Below are positions 33,781 through 42,446 of a DNA stretch of 53,193 nucleotides, piece by piece. The stretch's first letter is position 1, and each line of letters opens with the position of its first letter. The notes beneath the pieces are model-generated. The model was not told the origin of the DNA. It was given only the letters and a program-made list of their open reading frames with translations, and did not search any database. Source of the stretch: Mageeibacillus sp. UBA5439 (GTDB lineage: Bacteria; Bacillota; Clostridia; Saccharofermentanales; DTU023); the NCBI GenBank assembly GCA_002427505.1, contig DIRJ01000019.1, forward strand, positions 1 to 53,193, written 5' to 3'. A program made the position numbers and the translations under genes.

Positions 33781-33960
33781 AATCCACAAATCATAAGCTG
33801 AAAGTCCTTCTGGCATTTCGTATTAATCAGCAAAATAAAAAAAATAATTTTCCCTTTCTCAGCGGGCGAGGCAGGGTCCTTATTTATTTCCTGGTCTATT
33901 AATAGCTATTGGGCAACTTTCTGAGACGCTCTGCACGTTTCTGTTCCGTCTCAATTTATA
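33781..33960 (-). promoter_or_regulatory. Long structured 5' leader of the hppA operon
   Basis: About 180 bases of transcribed leader precede the attenuator hairpin. GAGACG and CGTCTC (plus-strand 33947-33952 and 33923-33928) close a stem around an 18-base loop, followed by single-stranded purine-rich segments. No open frame is present. It could be an ion or nucleotide riboswitch; I cannot match it to a class by eye. Confidence 0.45.
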
Positions 33961-33966
33961 TTAAGT

Positions 33967-33995
33967 AGTATATTGTATAAAAAGTTAAAAGGCAA
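33967..33995 (-). promoter_or_regulatory. Promoter of the hppA operon
   Basis: TTGCCT, a 17-base spacer and TATACT on the minus strand. It gives a leader of about 260 bases. Confidence 0.6.
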
Positions 33996-34119
33996 AATTT
34001 TCTTGCTGATATTATGAATATGTATGAAAGTTTGAAGGAAAATTTGGGCAAATAGACAAGAAACTTAAAGTTTTCATTCTTTTAGTGCATATTGTTTTTG
34101 GGCAAAATTACCAATGATA

Positions 34120-34128
34120 TGCTAATAT
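34120..34128 (+). promoter_or_regulatory. Extended -10 promoter for the dehydrogenase operon
   Basis: TGCTAATAT, 45 bases before the first start codon; no convincing -35 is seen. Confidence 0.4.
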
Positions 34129-34173
34129 TTAAATGATTTCTTTCTAATATAACTACTATCTGGAGGGGCTACC

Positions 34174-34488
34174 ATGGACAGCAACAGAATATTGGAGCAT
34201 CCAATATTGGAATTTACTGAGGGTGAGGATCTGCCCTTTAGTTTTGACGGCAAAGAATTCGTGGGCAAGTCAGGTGACACGATAGCTTCGGCCTTGCATG
34301 CTGCCGGAGTGCGGGTGCTGGGCCATCATTTTAAGACCGGTCGTCCGCGTGGCTTTTATTGTGCCATCGGCAACTGCTCGTCATGTCTGATGATCGTCAA
34401 CGGTGTGCCCAACGTACGTGTTTGTGTCGAGCCTTTGCAGGCCGGCATGGTCGTATGTTCTCAGAACGACAGGGGGGTCTTGCCATGA
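34174..34488 (+). CDS. [2Fe-2S] ferredoxin-like subunit of an amine/imino-acid dehydrogenase
   Basis: A 104-residue electron-transfer subunit of the SoxA-N/HcnA type. A beta-grasp fold carries cysteines in FYCAIGNCSSCLM and a later RVCVEP, matching the four ligands of plant-type [2Fe-2S] proteins. GGAGGGG precedes the ATG. Its stop overlaps the start of the next gene (ATGA), as do the other junctions of the operon, so the four products should be made in equal amounts. Confidence 0.88.
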   Translation: MDSNRILEHPILEFTEGEDLPFSFDGKEFVGKSGDTIASALHAAGVRVLGHHFKTGRPRGFYCAIGNCSSCLMIVNGVPNVRVCVEPLQAGMVVCSQNDRGVLP

Positions 34489-35570
34489 TTTCCGTTCCGC
34501 TCTTAATAGTGGGAGCAGGTCCGGCCGGCTTATGTGCTGCATACAGAGCAGCACAGGCAGGAGTTGACGTGCTGATTCTCGAGCGCGCGCAGAAGCTTGG
34601 CGGGCAGCTGGTGAAACAGACGCACAAATTTTTCGGATCAGAGAAACAGTTCGCCTCCAACCGCGGCTTCGAAATTGCTAAGATTCTGACTGAGCGGCTG
34701 GAGGGGTTACCGGGTCATGTCGACTTGCAAACTGACGCGACAGTCCTGGGTTTTTATGAGGATGGTGTGGTTACTGCCGAGGTACAGGGCAAGTTTGTGA
34801 AATACCGCCCTCAATCTTGCATTGTGGCAACGGGAGCTTCAGAAAAAACTCTGACTTTTGCGGGAAACGATCTGCCGGGTGTTTATGGTGCCGGTGCTGT
34901 GCAGACCCTGATGAATGAATACGGGGTCCGGCCCGGAAATAGAGTTTTGATGATAGGAGCCGGCAATATTGGCCTGATAGTATCCTATCAGTTGCTGCAG
35001 GCCGGCGTGCAGGTGGCGGCGGTTTTAGATGCTGCAGACGAAATTGGCGGCTATCTGGTTCACGCCAGTAAGATCCGCCGTGCCGGAGTACCGATTTTAA
35101 CCCGGCATACGGTCGAACGCGCCTATGGCAGGGAGCAAGTTGAACACGCTATTATTCATGCTTTAGACGATGAGTGGAACAAAATACCGGGGAGTGAGCA
35201 AGAGCTGGATGTGGATGTTATCTGTGTAGCAGTAGGACTTTCGCCTCTGACGGACCTGCTGTGGCAGGCTGCAGTTAAGATGAAGTATATTGGCGTTCTG
35301 GGTGGCTATGTGCCGCTGCGTGACGCCGACATGATGACTTCAGCAGAAGGTCTTTATATTGCAGGAGATGTTGCCGGCATAGAAGAGGCCAGTTCAGCTA
35401 TGGTCGAGGGCGAAATTGCCGGCATCGCTGCAGCCCGGCGGCTAGGTTTTTCTACTGAAGAGAGTGAAATTTTGAAAAAGGATTGCCTGAATCAGCTGCG
35501 TCAGCTGCGTGCAGGTCCAGGCAGCGAAAAGATCAGGACAGGCATGGCCCTGGCAGGAGCGTATGTTTGA
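34485..35570 (+). CDS. FAD/NAD(P)-binding oxidoreductase subunit
   Basis: A 361-residue pyridine nucleotide-disulfide-type flavoprotein. The FAD Rossmann motif is GAGPAGLCAAYRAA at the N-terminus, the NAD(P) motif is GAGNIGLIVSY in the middle, and the C-terminal FAD-binding motif is LYIAGDVAGIEEA. Start at 34485 follows AGGGGGG; the longer in-frame option upstream lies inside the ferredoxin gene. It corresponds to the alpha subunit of multi-subunit proline or hydroxyproline dehydrogenases and HcnB, moving electrons to NAD+. Confidence 0.9.
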   Translation: MISVPLLIVGAGPAGLCAAYRAAQAGVDVLILERAQKLGGQLVKQTHKFFGSEKQFASNRGFEIAKILTERLEGLPGHVDLQTDATVLGFYEDGVVTAEVQGKFVKYRPQSCIVATGASEKTLTFAGNDLPGVYGAGAVQTLMNEYGVRPGNRVLMIGAGNIGLIVSYQLLQAGVQVAAVLDAADEIGGYLVHASKIRRAGVPILTRHTVERAYGREQVEHAIIHALDDEWNKIPGSEQELDVDVICVAVGLSPLTDLLWQAAVKMKYIGVLGGYVPLRDADMMTSAEGLYIAGDVAGIEEASSAMVEGEIAGIAAARRLGFSTEESEILKKDCLNQLRQLRAGPGSEKIRTGMALAGAYV

Positions 35571-36400
35571 TGAATACTGAATTATCACTGTTAAGAAGGG
35601 AAGGCCTGGCTAGCGCAGATGATCTGAGGGGACGCCTGCCGGGTGAAGAGGACAGGAAGCGGGGCCCCTACGCGGTTATTGAATGTTTCGAAAAAATACC
35701 CTGTAATCCCTGTGTGGTGTCCTGCCGCTTCAATGCAATTTTGCCGTTTGAAGATATCAACGATCTCCCCTATGTAGATTTTTCCGCCTGCACAGGCTGT
35801 GCTGTCTGCGCCCGCGTCTGTCCGGGTCTGGCTATCTTTATCGTTGATGAATCCATGGAGGGGGAGATGGGTACAATCATGCTGCCATATGAGTATTTGC
35901 CTTTGCCTGAGAAAGACCGGCAGGTACTGGCGAGAGGGCGCGACGGGAAGGTACTTTTCCCGGCCCGGGTTGTGCGGGTGATGAAGGGCGGCAAGGGAAA
36001 AACAGCTTTGGTCACTTTGGAAGTACCCAAGGAATATTTGCAGGAGGTGCGGTCTTTTTCAATTCCGGAGGAGCAAGTGTCCGCACCGGGCGTCTGTACA
36101 GCAGCTGACTTGCCGGAAGAGTCTCCCATAGTTTGCCGGTGTGAGGGAGTAGATCTGGAAGAGATCCGCGATTTGATCGCACGCGGCTATAAAACTGTAG
36201 ACGAGATCAAGCATAGAAGCCGGGCCGGTATGGGCCCCTGTCAGGGACGCAGCTGCCGGCAGGTAATTCTATCTGAACTTGCGCGGGATGCGGGGGTTTC
36301 ACTGGAAGAATTTGAAGCTGGCAGTTTCCGGCCGCCGACGACACCGGTGTCCATTGATGTTTTAGCGAAAGGTAGCGAAGAAGATGCAGAAAACAGCTGA
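35570..36400 (+). CDS. Iron-sulfur subunit with 4Fe-4S and BFD-like [2Fe-2S] domains
   Basis: A 276-residue electron carrier. Early cysteines CNPCVVSC and CTGCAVCARVC supply ferredoxin-type clusters, and the C-terminal third is a bacterioferritin-associated-ferredoxin-like domain (VCRCEGVDLEEI then GMGPCQGRSC). Starts in an ATGA overlap with the flavoprotein gene; the in-frame ATG further upstream is inside it. It overlaps the next gene by 17 bases. This is the usual third member of archaeal and clostridial four-subunit dehydrogenases. Confidence 0.88.
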   Translation: MNTELSLLRREGLASADDLRGRLPGEEDRKRGPYAVIECFEKIPCNPCVVSCRFNAILPFEDINDLPYVDFSACTGCAVCARVCPGLAIFIVDESMEGEMGTIMLPYEYLPLPEKDRQVLARGRDGKVLFPARVVRVMKGGKGKTALVTLEVPKEYLQEVRSFSIPEEQVSAPGVCTAADLPEESPIVCRCEGVDLEEIRDLIARGYKTVDEIKHRSRAGMGPCQGRSCRQVILSELARDAGVSLEEFEAGSFRPPTTPVSIDVLAKGSEEDAENS

Positions 36401-37535
36401 TGTCGCCATCGTAGGCGGTGGGATCTCAGGGCTTTCGATTGCTTTTCAGCTCGCTCAGGCGGGTGTGAAAAATATTGCAATCATCGAGAAAAACTTCCTT
36501 GGCAGCGGTGCGACCGGTCGTTGTGGTGCAGGCATTCGTATGCAGTGGGGGACCGAGCTCAACTGCCTTCTGTCCAAGTATTCCTGTGAATTCTATGAGC
36601 AGGCACATGAGATTTTTCATAACGATATCGACATAGAATTTGAACAGGGCGGGTATTTGATTGGAGCCGGAACGGATGAGGAGCTGGAACAGTTTAAGCG
36701 GAACGTGAAGCTGCAGAATAAACTGGGTATTGAATCCGTCTTCCTCAGCCCGGAAGAAGCGGGAGAGATTTTGCCTCATCTTGATATTACGCAGATCAAA
36801 GGGGCGACTTTCTGCCACAGGGATGGTCATCTGAATCCTTTCCGCACGGTAGAGGCCTATGCTGAAGCTGCCAAAAGTCTGGGCGTCTCGATTTATGAAT
36901 ATACCGAAGTCAGGGAGATTCTGCGTGACGGCAATACACTGAAAGGCGTGCGGACGAATAAAGGCGACATCAAGGCGCCGATAGTGGTTAATGCAGCGGG
37001 TGGGTATTCCGGCCTGATCGCCGGTATGGCAGCTGTAGATCTGCCTGTGTACTCACAACGTCACCAGATCATGGTTACTGAGCCGGTTGAAGCTATGCAG
37101 GAGCCGATGTTCATGGGGTTCTCACTGAATATTTATATTCAACAGGTACCACATGGCTCCTTTATTATGGGCAGAAGCGATGACAGTGAACCCAAAGATT
37201 TGCGTCTGACTTCGTCCTGGCACTTTCTGGAAGAGATGAGCAAAACCTGTACAACTCTTATGCCGCGCCTGGGCAGGCTGAAAATTATCCGCCAGTGGGC
37301 AGGCCTCTACAATATGACAGCGGACGCACAGCCGATTTACGATGAGGCTCCGGAATTACCGGGTTTCTACCATGCAGCGGGCTTCTCGGGTCATGGCTTT
37401 ATGCTGGCTCCGGTTACCGGTCACGTAATAGCGAAAAGAATCCTGGGAGAGGAGCCGGATATCGATGTCAGTTGTCTGAATGTCAGCCGTTTCAAAGACG
37501 GCGGCCTCCTGCCGACAGAAAGTTCGGTTGTCTGA
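36384..37535 (+). CDS. FAD-dependent catalytic subunit (DAO family), probable L-proline dehydrogenase
   Basis: A 383-residue D-amino-acid-oxidase-fold flavoprotein: VAIVGGGISGLSIAF binds FAD, FLGSGATGRCGAGIR follows, and the C-terminal block is AAGFSGHGFMLAPVTG. The family includes sarcosine and glycine oxidases, HcnC, hydroxyproline dehydrogenase and the beta subunit of dye-linked proline dehydrogenase. The gene set of ferredoxin, NAD/FAD protein, iron-sulfur protein and DAO protein equals the four-subunit proline dehydrogenase of Thermococcus, and a P5C dehydrogenase gene lies directly downstream. I therefore infer proline (or hydroxyproline) oxidation; family is sure, substrate moderate. 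Confidence 0.88.
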   Translation: MQKTADVAIVGGGISGLSIAFQLAQAGVKNIAIIEKNFLGSGATGRCGAGIRMQWGTELNCLLSKYSCEFYEQAHEIFHNDIDIEFEQGGYLIGAGTDEELEQFKRNVKLQNKLGIESVFLSPEEAGEILPHLDITQIKGATFCHRDGHLNPFRTVEAYAEAAKSLGVSIYEYTEVREILRDGNTLKGVRTNKGDIKAPIVVNAAGGYSGLIAGMAAVDLPVYSQRHQIMVTEPVEAMQEPMFMGFSLNIYIQQVPHGSFIMGRSDDSEPKDLRLTSSWHFLEEMSKTCTTLMPRLGRLKIIRQWAGLYNMTADAQPIYDEAPELPGFYHAAGFSGHGFMLAPVTGHVIAKRILGEEPDIDVSCLNVSRFKDGGLLPTESSVV

Positions 37536-37557
37536 TTATTCTGGAGAATACACTATG

Positions 37558-37600
37558 AAAAAAAAAGGCCGCTGATTGCAGTAATCAACGGCCTTGTTTA
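37558..37600. terminator. Bidirectional terminator between the dehydrogenase operon and pruA
   Basis: GGCCGCTGATT and AATCAACGGCC form an 11-bp stem with one mismatch and a 5-base loop, flanked by an A run on the left and TTGTTT on the right. Confidence 0.85.
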
Positions 37601-37621
37601 TCAATGAAAATATCTGTCCGC

Positions 37622-39250
37622 TTAGCTTTCCTGCATGAAGGGATAGCTGATATCTGCGGAGGGCAATAAGTTTTCCTTAATGGTACGGGGGCTGACCCAA
37701 CGCAGGAGGTTCAGCACGCTGCCGGCCTTATCATTGGTGCCGGAGGCTCTGGAACCGCCGAAGGGCTGTTGACCAACGACTGCACCGGTGGGCTTGTCAT
37801 TGATATAAAAATTGCCGGCGGAGTGGGTCAGGGCCTGCTCCATTTCGACAATGGCAGCCCTGTCCTGAGCGAAAATTGCACCGGTAAGCGCATAGGGCGA
37901 AGTTTCGTCGCATCGGGTCAAAGTTTCTTCCAGTTTTTCATCCTCATAGACATAAATAGTCAGGACCGGCCCGAAGAGTTCTTCCCGCATCGTGGCATAA
38001 TCCGCTTTTTTAGCCAGAATCACGGTAGGAGCAATGAAGTAACCGACAGTGTCATCGTAAGAGCCGGTCAGCACTTCGGCGTCATCGGAGATTCTCGCCT
38101 GATCAATTGCATTCGTGATTTTTGTAAAGGCTTTGCGGTCAATTACAGCTGAGAGGAAATTTGTAAAATCCCTGACATCGCCGATCTTTAATTTCTCGAT
38201 CTCCTGCAGCAGTCTGTCTTTCACAGCCGGCCAGATGCTTTTCGGTATATAGGCGCGGGAAGCGGCTGAGCATTTTTGACCCTGATACTCAAAAGCGCCT
38301 CTGACCAGTGCCGGCAGCAAATTGTCTATATCCGCTGTAGGATGTGCGAAGATGAAGTCCTTACCCCCGGTTTCTCCGACCAGACGCGGATATTGATGGT
38401 AGCTGCCGATATTTTCTCCGACGAGTTTGAAAACACTCTGGAAGACTGCGGTCGAACCTGTAAAGTGGAAGCCGGCGAGATCCGGATCCTTGAGTATATA
38501 CTCTTCAACATCTTTACCGCGCGAGGGCAGAAAGGAGATAACTCCCGGAGGCAGACCGGCTTCCAGAAGAATCTGATAAAAATAATAATTTGACAGTGTC
38601 GCAGTACGCGCAGGCTTCCAAATTACTGTGTTGCCCATCAGAGCGGGCGCTATGGCCAGATTGCCGCCGATGGAGGTGAAATTGAAAGGTGATATCGCCA
38701 TGACAAAACCATCCAAAGGCCGATATTCCTGGCGGTTCCACACACCGGGAATGCTCTGGGGCTGCTGCCTGTATATTTCTTCAGCACAGGAGACACCAAA
38801 GCGAAGGAAATCACAGAGTTCACAGGCAGAGTCGATTTCCGCCTGCATTACCGTCTTGCTCTGCCCCAGCATGGTGGCAGCATTCACGCGGTCGCGCCAG
38901 GGCCCGGCCAGCAGATCCGCCGCTTTCAGAAAAATAGCAGCTCTATGCTCGAAAGGCATGGCGGCCCAGCCGGCTTTACTTTCCATAGCAGTTTTAACCG
39001 CTTCTTTCATCTCAGCCTCTCCTGCCAGATGCGCAGTGGCCAGGATATGCTGATGCTGATGTGGCATCACTAGCTTCTCCGTAAGCGCTGTGAAGATTTC
39101 CTTTCCGCCGATAACCAGCGGAATGTCTACAGTCAGCTTGCTCTGGCGATCCAGTTCAAGCTTAAGAGTTTCTCTGGCTTTGCTGCCAGGTTCATAGTTC
39201 AGGATTGTTTCATTACGGGCTTCCGGCACTTTAAAAATGGCATTGTTCAT
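37622..39250 (-). CDS. pruA: L-glutamate gamma-semialdehyde (1-pyrroline-5-carboxylate) dehydrogenase
   Basis: Oxidises glutamate semialdehyde to glutamate with NAD+. A 542-residue aldehyde dehydrogenase fold. The cofactor region is AISPFNFTSIGGNLAIAPAL, the catalytic glutamate lies in LVGETGGKD, the catalytic cysteine in YQGQKCSAASRAYIP, and the C-terminal signature is QQPFGGSRASGTNDKAG. These features and the length match the mitochondrial-type P5CDH group. GGAGGG precedes the ATG at 39250, so a start at 39298 is not needed. It converges on the four-subunit dehydrogenase operon and completes the proline-to-glutamate route. Confidence 0.95.
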   Translation of the reverse strand: MNNAIFKVPEARNETILNYEPGSKARETLKLELDRQSKLTVDIPLVIGGKEIFTALTEKLVMPHQHQHILATAHLAGEAEMKEAVKTAMESKAGWAAMPFEHRAAIFLKAADLLAGPWRDRVNAATMLGQSKTVMQAEIDSACELCDFLRFGVSCAEEIYRQQPQSIPGVWNRQEYRPLDGFVMAISPFNFTSIGGNLAIAPALMGNTVIWKPARTATLSNYYFYQILLEAGLPPGVISFLPSRGKDVEEYILKDPDLAGFHFTGSTAVFQSVFKLVGENIGSYHQYPRLVGETGGKDFIFAHPTADIDNLLPALVRGAFEYQGQKCSAASRAYIPKSIWPAVKDRLLQEIEKLKIGDVRDFTNFLSAVIDRKAFTKITNAIDQARISDDAEVLTGSYDDTVGYFIAPTVILAKKADYATMREELFGPVLTIYVYEDEKLEETLTRCDETSPYALTGAIFAQDRAAIVEMEQALTHSAGNFYINDKPTGAVVGQQPFGGSRASGTNDKAGSVLNLLRWVSPRTIKENLLPSADISYPFMQES

Positions 39251-39371
39251 GTTACCCTCCGTGCGGCTTAAAGAATTGGCGAAAAGCTGGGGCCGCATTA
39301 CTATAATGCTAACATAACAAGTGAGTATTCAGCTCTTGCCCTTATCAGAGCTGATTAGATTGGTCTTGCTA

Positions 39372-40016
39372 ATGAATACTGAAACAGAAAACAATTCAGA
39401 TGATAAATGCCTTGTTTACTTTATCCGCCATGGACTGACTCAGGCTAATCTTGAAAGGAAGTATATAGGCAGCCGCAGCAACCCCGGCCTCAGCTCTGAC
39501 AGCAGACTGCTAATTGCGGAAAGAGTCCGCAGCGGAGAGGTTCCTGAGATAAATAGTCTCTGGATTTCACCCATGCGCCGGGCTCTCGAAACTGCAAAGC
39601 TATATTTTCCGCAGAAACAAGCTCTTGTTTCAGATGATCTGAAAGAACGGGATTTCGGCATTTGGGACGGACTTACCTGGGAAGATCTGAAGGATATCGA
39701 ACTTTATCGCCGCTTTATTGACACTGAGGGACGGGTTACCCCGCCGGAAGGAGAACCCTATGAAGATTATGCGAGACGACTTGACCTTGTCTTAGAAAAA
39801 ATAAAAACACTGATCGCTGAAGAACCCGGATACTTTCCCCTGGCGATCGTCTGTCACGGGGGGCCTGTCCGTTACTGGACCGGTAAAGTTTTTGAAAAAG
39901 GTGAGGAGTTTCATAATTATATGCTCTCCGGTGCCGGCTGCCTTGCCATAGAAGTGGCTGCTGCCGACCTGAAAATTACTTCCGTATATGATTTTTACTC
40001 TAAGCAGAGAGACTGA
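39372..40016 (+). CDS. Histidine phosphatase family protein (phosphoglycerate mutase-like)
   Basis: A 214-residue cytoplasmic phosphatase. The RHG motif is FIRHGLTQANL at residues 18-20 of the ATG start, a second arginine sits in WISPMRRALETA, the acid in KERDFGIWDG, and the second catalytic histidine in IVCHGGPVRYW. Members act on alpha-ribazole phosphate, sugar phosphates and nucleotides; nothing here tells which. No good Shine-Dalgarno precedes either the ATG at 39372 or the in-frame GTG at 39321. The GTG follows a TATAAT by 14 bases, so a nearly leaderless message is possible. Confidence 0.85.
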   Translation: MNTETENNSDDKCLVYFIRHGLTQANLERKYIGSRSNPGLSSDSRLLIAERVRSGEVPEINSLWISPMRRALETAKLYFPQKQALVSDDLKERDFGIWDGLTWEDLKDIELYRRFIDTEGRVTPPEGEPYEDYARRLDLVLEKIKTLIAEEPGYFPLAIVCHGGPVRYWTGKVFEKGEEFHNYMLSGAGCLAIEVAAADLKITSVYDFYSKQRD

Positions 40017-40053
40017 TTATTTGCCCGGATAGCCACAAGATGCGGGTGGTAGC

Positions 40054-40082
40054 TTGACAGTCTTTTCAGAGGAGTATACAAT
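40054..40082 (+). promoter_or_regulatory. Strong promoter for rpmE
   Basis: TTGACA, a 17-base spacer and TACAAT. The leader of about 75 bases that follows could hold an L31 autoregulatory structure, but I cannot confirm one. Confidence 0.75.
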
Positions 40083-40165
40083 CTAATTCGGCTTAAAATA
40101 GCAAATTCTGGAATCGCATACGAGGCCAAGTTGCTTTCGCGCGATTACCACGAGAGGTGAGAACC

Positions 40166-40375
40166 ATGAAAGAAAATATCCATCCTGATTATAAAGTATG
40201 TACAGTACGCTGTGCTTGTGGTGAGACTTTTGAAACCCGGGCAGTAGTAGATGAAATGAGAATTGATATTTGTTCCAAATGCCATCCTTTCTATACAGGT
40301 CGTCAGAAACTTGTAGATACCGGTGGACGCGTGGACAAATTCAGAAAGCGCATGCAGCGCGGCGCAGGCGAATAA
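40166..40375 (+). CDS. rpmE: 50S ribosomal protein L31 (zinc-binding type)
   Basis: A 69-residue large-subunit protein. Zinc ligands are visible in CACGETF and CSKCHPFYTG, which mark the zinc-containing form as opposed to the YtiA zinc-free paralogue. The ATG at 40166 has GAGAGGTGAG before it; an ATG 9 bases upstream is less likely. A terminator follows immediately. Confidence 0.96.
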   Translation: MKENIHPDYKVCTVRCACGETFETRAVVDEMRIDICSKCHPFYTGRQKLVDTGGRVDKFRKRMQRGAGE

Positions 40376-40383
40376 TTGTTCTA

Positions 40384-40410
40384 GGGGGGAGCTTGCTGCT
40401 CCTCCTTTTA
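40384..40410 (+). terminator. Terminator after rpmE
   Basis: GGGGGAGC pairs with GCTCCTCC around TTGCT, followed by TTTTATT. Read-through must feed the downstream genes unless they have another promoter. Confidence 0.75.
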
Positions 40411-40423
40411 TTAGGTGCATAAG

Positions 40424-41413
40424 TTGACAGAAGAAACTAATTTAAACCCAACAAGTGATAGCTATCAGGAACAGAGTGTCGCCAGAAAAACCAGTATTGG
40501 CGGTCAGGCGCTAATTGAAGGCCTGATGATGCTGGGACCTGATAAACAGGCAATTGCTGTGCGACTTCCCTCCGGTGAGATTGATCTCGACGTGAAGCCG
40601 CGGACTCAGGGCGCCGGAAAGTTCAATGTACCTTTTTTGCGTGGGTCTGTGCGACTGGTAAGTCAGTTACGGGCTGGTGTCAGTGCCTTAATGCGTTCAG
40701 CTGATTTGAGTGTGGGTGATGACGAAGAAGAAGAAGTGGAATCAAGTAAAATTGACCAGTTTCTCGAACGTCATCAAGGTTTAGCCATGACTTTGACTGT
40801 GTTTGTGTCGCTCCTGATATCGGTGGCAGTCTTTGTGCTGATTCCAAGTTTATTTGCGGATCTGATACGCACGCTGACAGGTTTGGGCCGCAATGACAAT
40901 TTTGCCGGGGTATTTCTGCTGTCTCTGATCGAAGGCGTTACAAGAATAGCTATCTTCCTATTATATGTGTGGTCAACTTCAAAGATGAAAGAAATCAAAC
41001 GGGTCTGGCAGTACCATGGAGCGGAGCATAAAACCATAGCCTGCTATGAGGCTGCTTTGCCCCTGACAGTGGAAAACTGCCGCCAGCAGCCCAGACAACA
41101 TCCCCGCTGTGGCACATCATTTCTCTTTATCTTTATGTTTGTCAGTATTCTGGTCTTTGCCCTGATCGGCCGATATGCTGTCTGGATTAATGTGCTGCTG
41201 CGTTTGGCTCTGCTGCCTCTGGTTGCAGGTATTACTTATGAAATAACCCGTTTTGCCGGCCGCAGTGACAGCAAACTGGCCTGCGCTCTCTCTAAACCGG
41301 GCCTGGCTTTACAGAATCTGACCACAGCAGAGCCGGATGACGATATGCTGGAAGTATCAATAGCTGCTATGGAGGCCGTAATCCCGGAAAATGCCGGCGA
41401 TGATGAATGGTAG
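40424..41413 (+). CDS. DUF1385 membrane protein (YqhQ family)
   Basis: A 329-residue protein with four or five membrane helices. The family block IGGQALIEGLMMLGPDK is near residue 25, and the conserved core WQYHGAEHKTIACYEA is in the middle, followed by HPRCGTSFLF. Function is unknown, but the gene sits between rpmE and prmC in many clostridia exactly as here. TTG at 40424 with AGGTG seven bases upstream is preferred to the GTG at 40415, which lacks a ribosome site. Confidence 0.9.
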   Translation: MTEETNLNPTSDSYQEQSVARKTSIGGQALIEGLMMLGPDKQAIAVRLPSGEIDLDVKPRTQGAGKFNVPFLRGSVRLVSQLRAGVSALMRSADLSVGDDEEEEVESSKIDQFLERHQGLAMTLTVFVSLLISVAVFVLIPSLFADLIRTLTGLGRNDNFAGVFLLSLIEGVTRIAIFLLYVWSTSKMKEIKRVWQYHGAEHKTIACYEAALPLTVENCRQQPRQHPRCGTSFLFIFMFVSILVFALIGRYAVWINVLLRLALLPLVAGITYEITRFAGRSDSKLACALSKPGLALQNLTTAEPDDDMLEVSIAAMEAVIPENAGDDEW

Positions 41414-41474
41414 ACCGGCAGTAAACAGATTTCCCCTGAAGCTCAATTTTCTTAAATATAACCGGTAAATACTG

Positions 41475-42362
41475 ATGTCTGATAACATTTCTATTAGTGA
41501 AATTCTGAAAAAAATAGAGCAGAAACTTAATGCTTATGGAATTGAAGATGCCTGGCTGGAGGCTTCTTTGCTTGTGGAATCCTGCAGCGGTTTCGATCGG
41601 CTGGAGCAGTTGCGGCGCCCGCAGCGCCAACTGACTGATCAGCAGATTACAGAGCTGCAGGCAGCTGTCCGGGAACGCTGCCGGCATAAGCCGCTGGCCC
41701 AGATACTGGGAGAGATCTGCTTCTATGGACGCCCCTTTTATGTAAATGCAGATGTTCTGACGCCCCGCGCTGACACTGAAATTCTGGTGGAAGCGGTTAT
41801 ACAGGAAGTAAGAGAACGGTACACGGAGGCGAAAGCGGGGATCAGAGTATTGGACACTTGTACGGGAAGCGGCTGCATCGGTCTTAGCATCAGGCTGGAG
41901 TGTGGAGAAGAGGACTTCATCCGGAAGCTGGATCTTGTTGATACATCTGCAGCAGCTTTGGAAGTAGCCCGTCGCAACTCTGAAAGGTATGCCTTGACCG
42001 GGAGTCATCTGTCTTTTTACTGCTGCGATTTATGGCCGGATGCAGATACACTGTATGATGTAATAACGTGCAATCCTCCTTACATAAGTCGGAGAGACAT
42101 GGCAGGATTGATGCCGGAAGTCGCCTGCTATGAGCCGCAAAGGGCGCTATACGGTGGTGAAGACGGTTTGGATTATTACCTGAGATTGGCAGAGGAAGCA
42201 GCTGACCATTTGTCTTCCGGCGGTATTCTGGCTGTGGAACATGCTTACGACCAGAGGGAAGCGATAAAAAAAATATTTGCAGCTTCACCCTTGAACTTGC
42301 TCAGGGAAGCTGATGATTATGGCGGCAATGCGCGCGTTCTTATCTTTGAAATGACCGGATAA
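41475..42362 (+). CDS. prmC: Peptide chain release factor N5-glutamine methyltransferase
   Basis: Methylates the GGQ glutamine of release factors with S-adenosylmethionine. An N-terminal helical domain (residues 1-90) is followed by a Rossmann methyltransferase: the SAM motif is LDTCTGSGCIGLSI and the catalytic NPPY is at residues 200-203. The 295 residues fit PrmC. prfA, its substrate, is encoded next. The ribosome site is weak. Confidence 0.95.
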   Translation: MSDNISISEILKKIEQKLNAYGIEDAWLEASLLVESCSGFDRLEQLRRPQRQLTDQQITELQAAVRERCRHKPLAQILGEICFYGRPFYVNADVLTPRADTEILVEAVIQEVRERYTEAKAGIRVLDTCTGSGCIGLSIRLECGEEDFIRKLDLVDTSAAALEVARRNSERYALTGSHLSFYCCDLWPDADTLYDVITCNPPYISRRDMAGLMPEVACYEPQRALYGGEDGLDYYLRLAEEAADHLSSGGILAVEHAYDQREAIKKIFAASPLNLLREADDYGGNARVLIFEMTG

Positions 42363-42383
42363 ATGCATTTCACGGGAAAGACT

Positions 42384-42411
42384 TGCCCATCTGGCGTCAT
42401 AGAGTAGAATA
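42384..42411 (+). promoter_or_regulatory. Possible promoter for prfA
   Basis: TTGCCC, a 16-base spacer and TAGAAT in the prmC-prfA gap. Confidence 0.4.
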
Positions 42412-42446
42412 AGTAAAACACAGTTTTGTGCCCGACAGGCTTTGGT

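Noticed and set aside
34174..37535. Hydrogen cyanide synthase (HcnABC) for the flavoprotein operon
   Set aside because: The subunits are homologous, but a fourth iron-sulfur protein and the adjacent P5C dehydrogenase fit an imino-acid dehydrogenase better.
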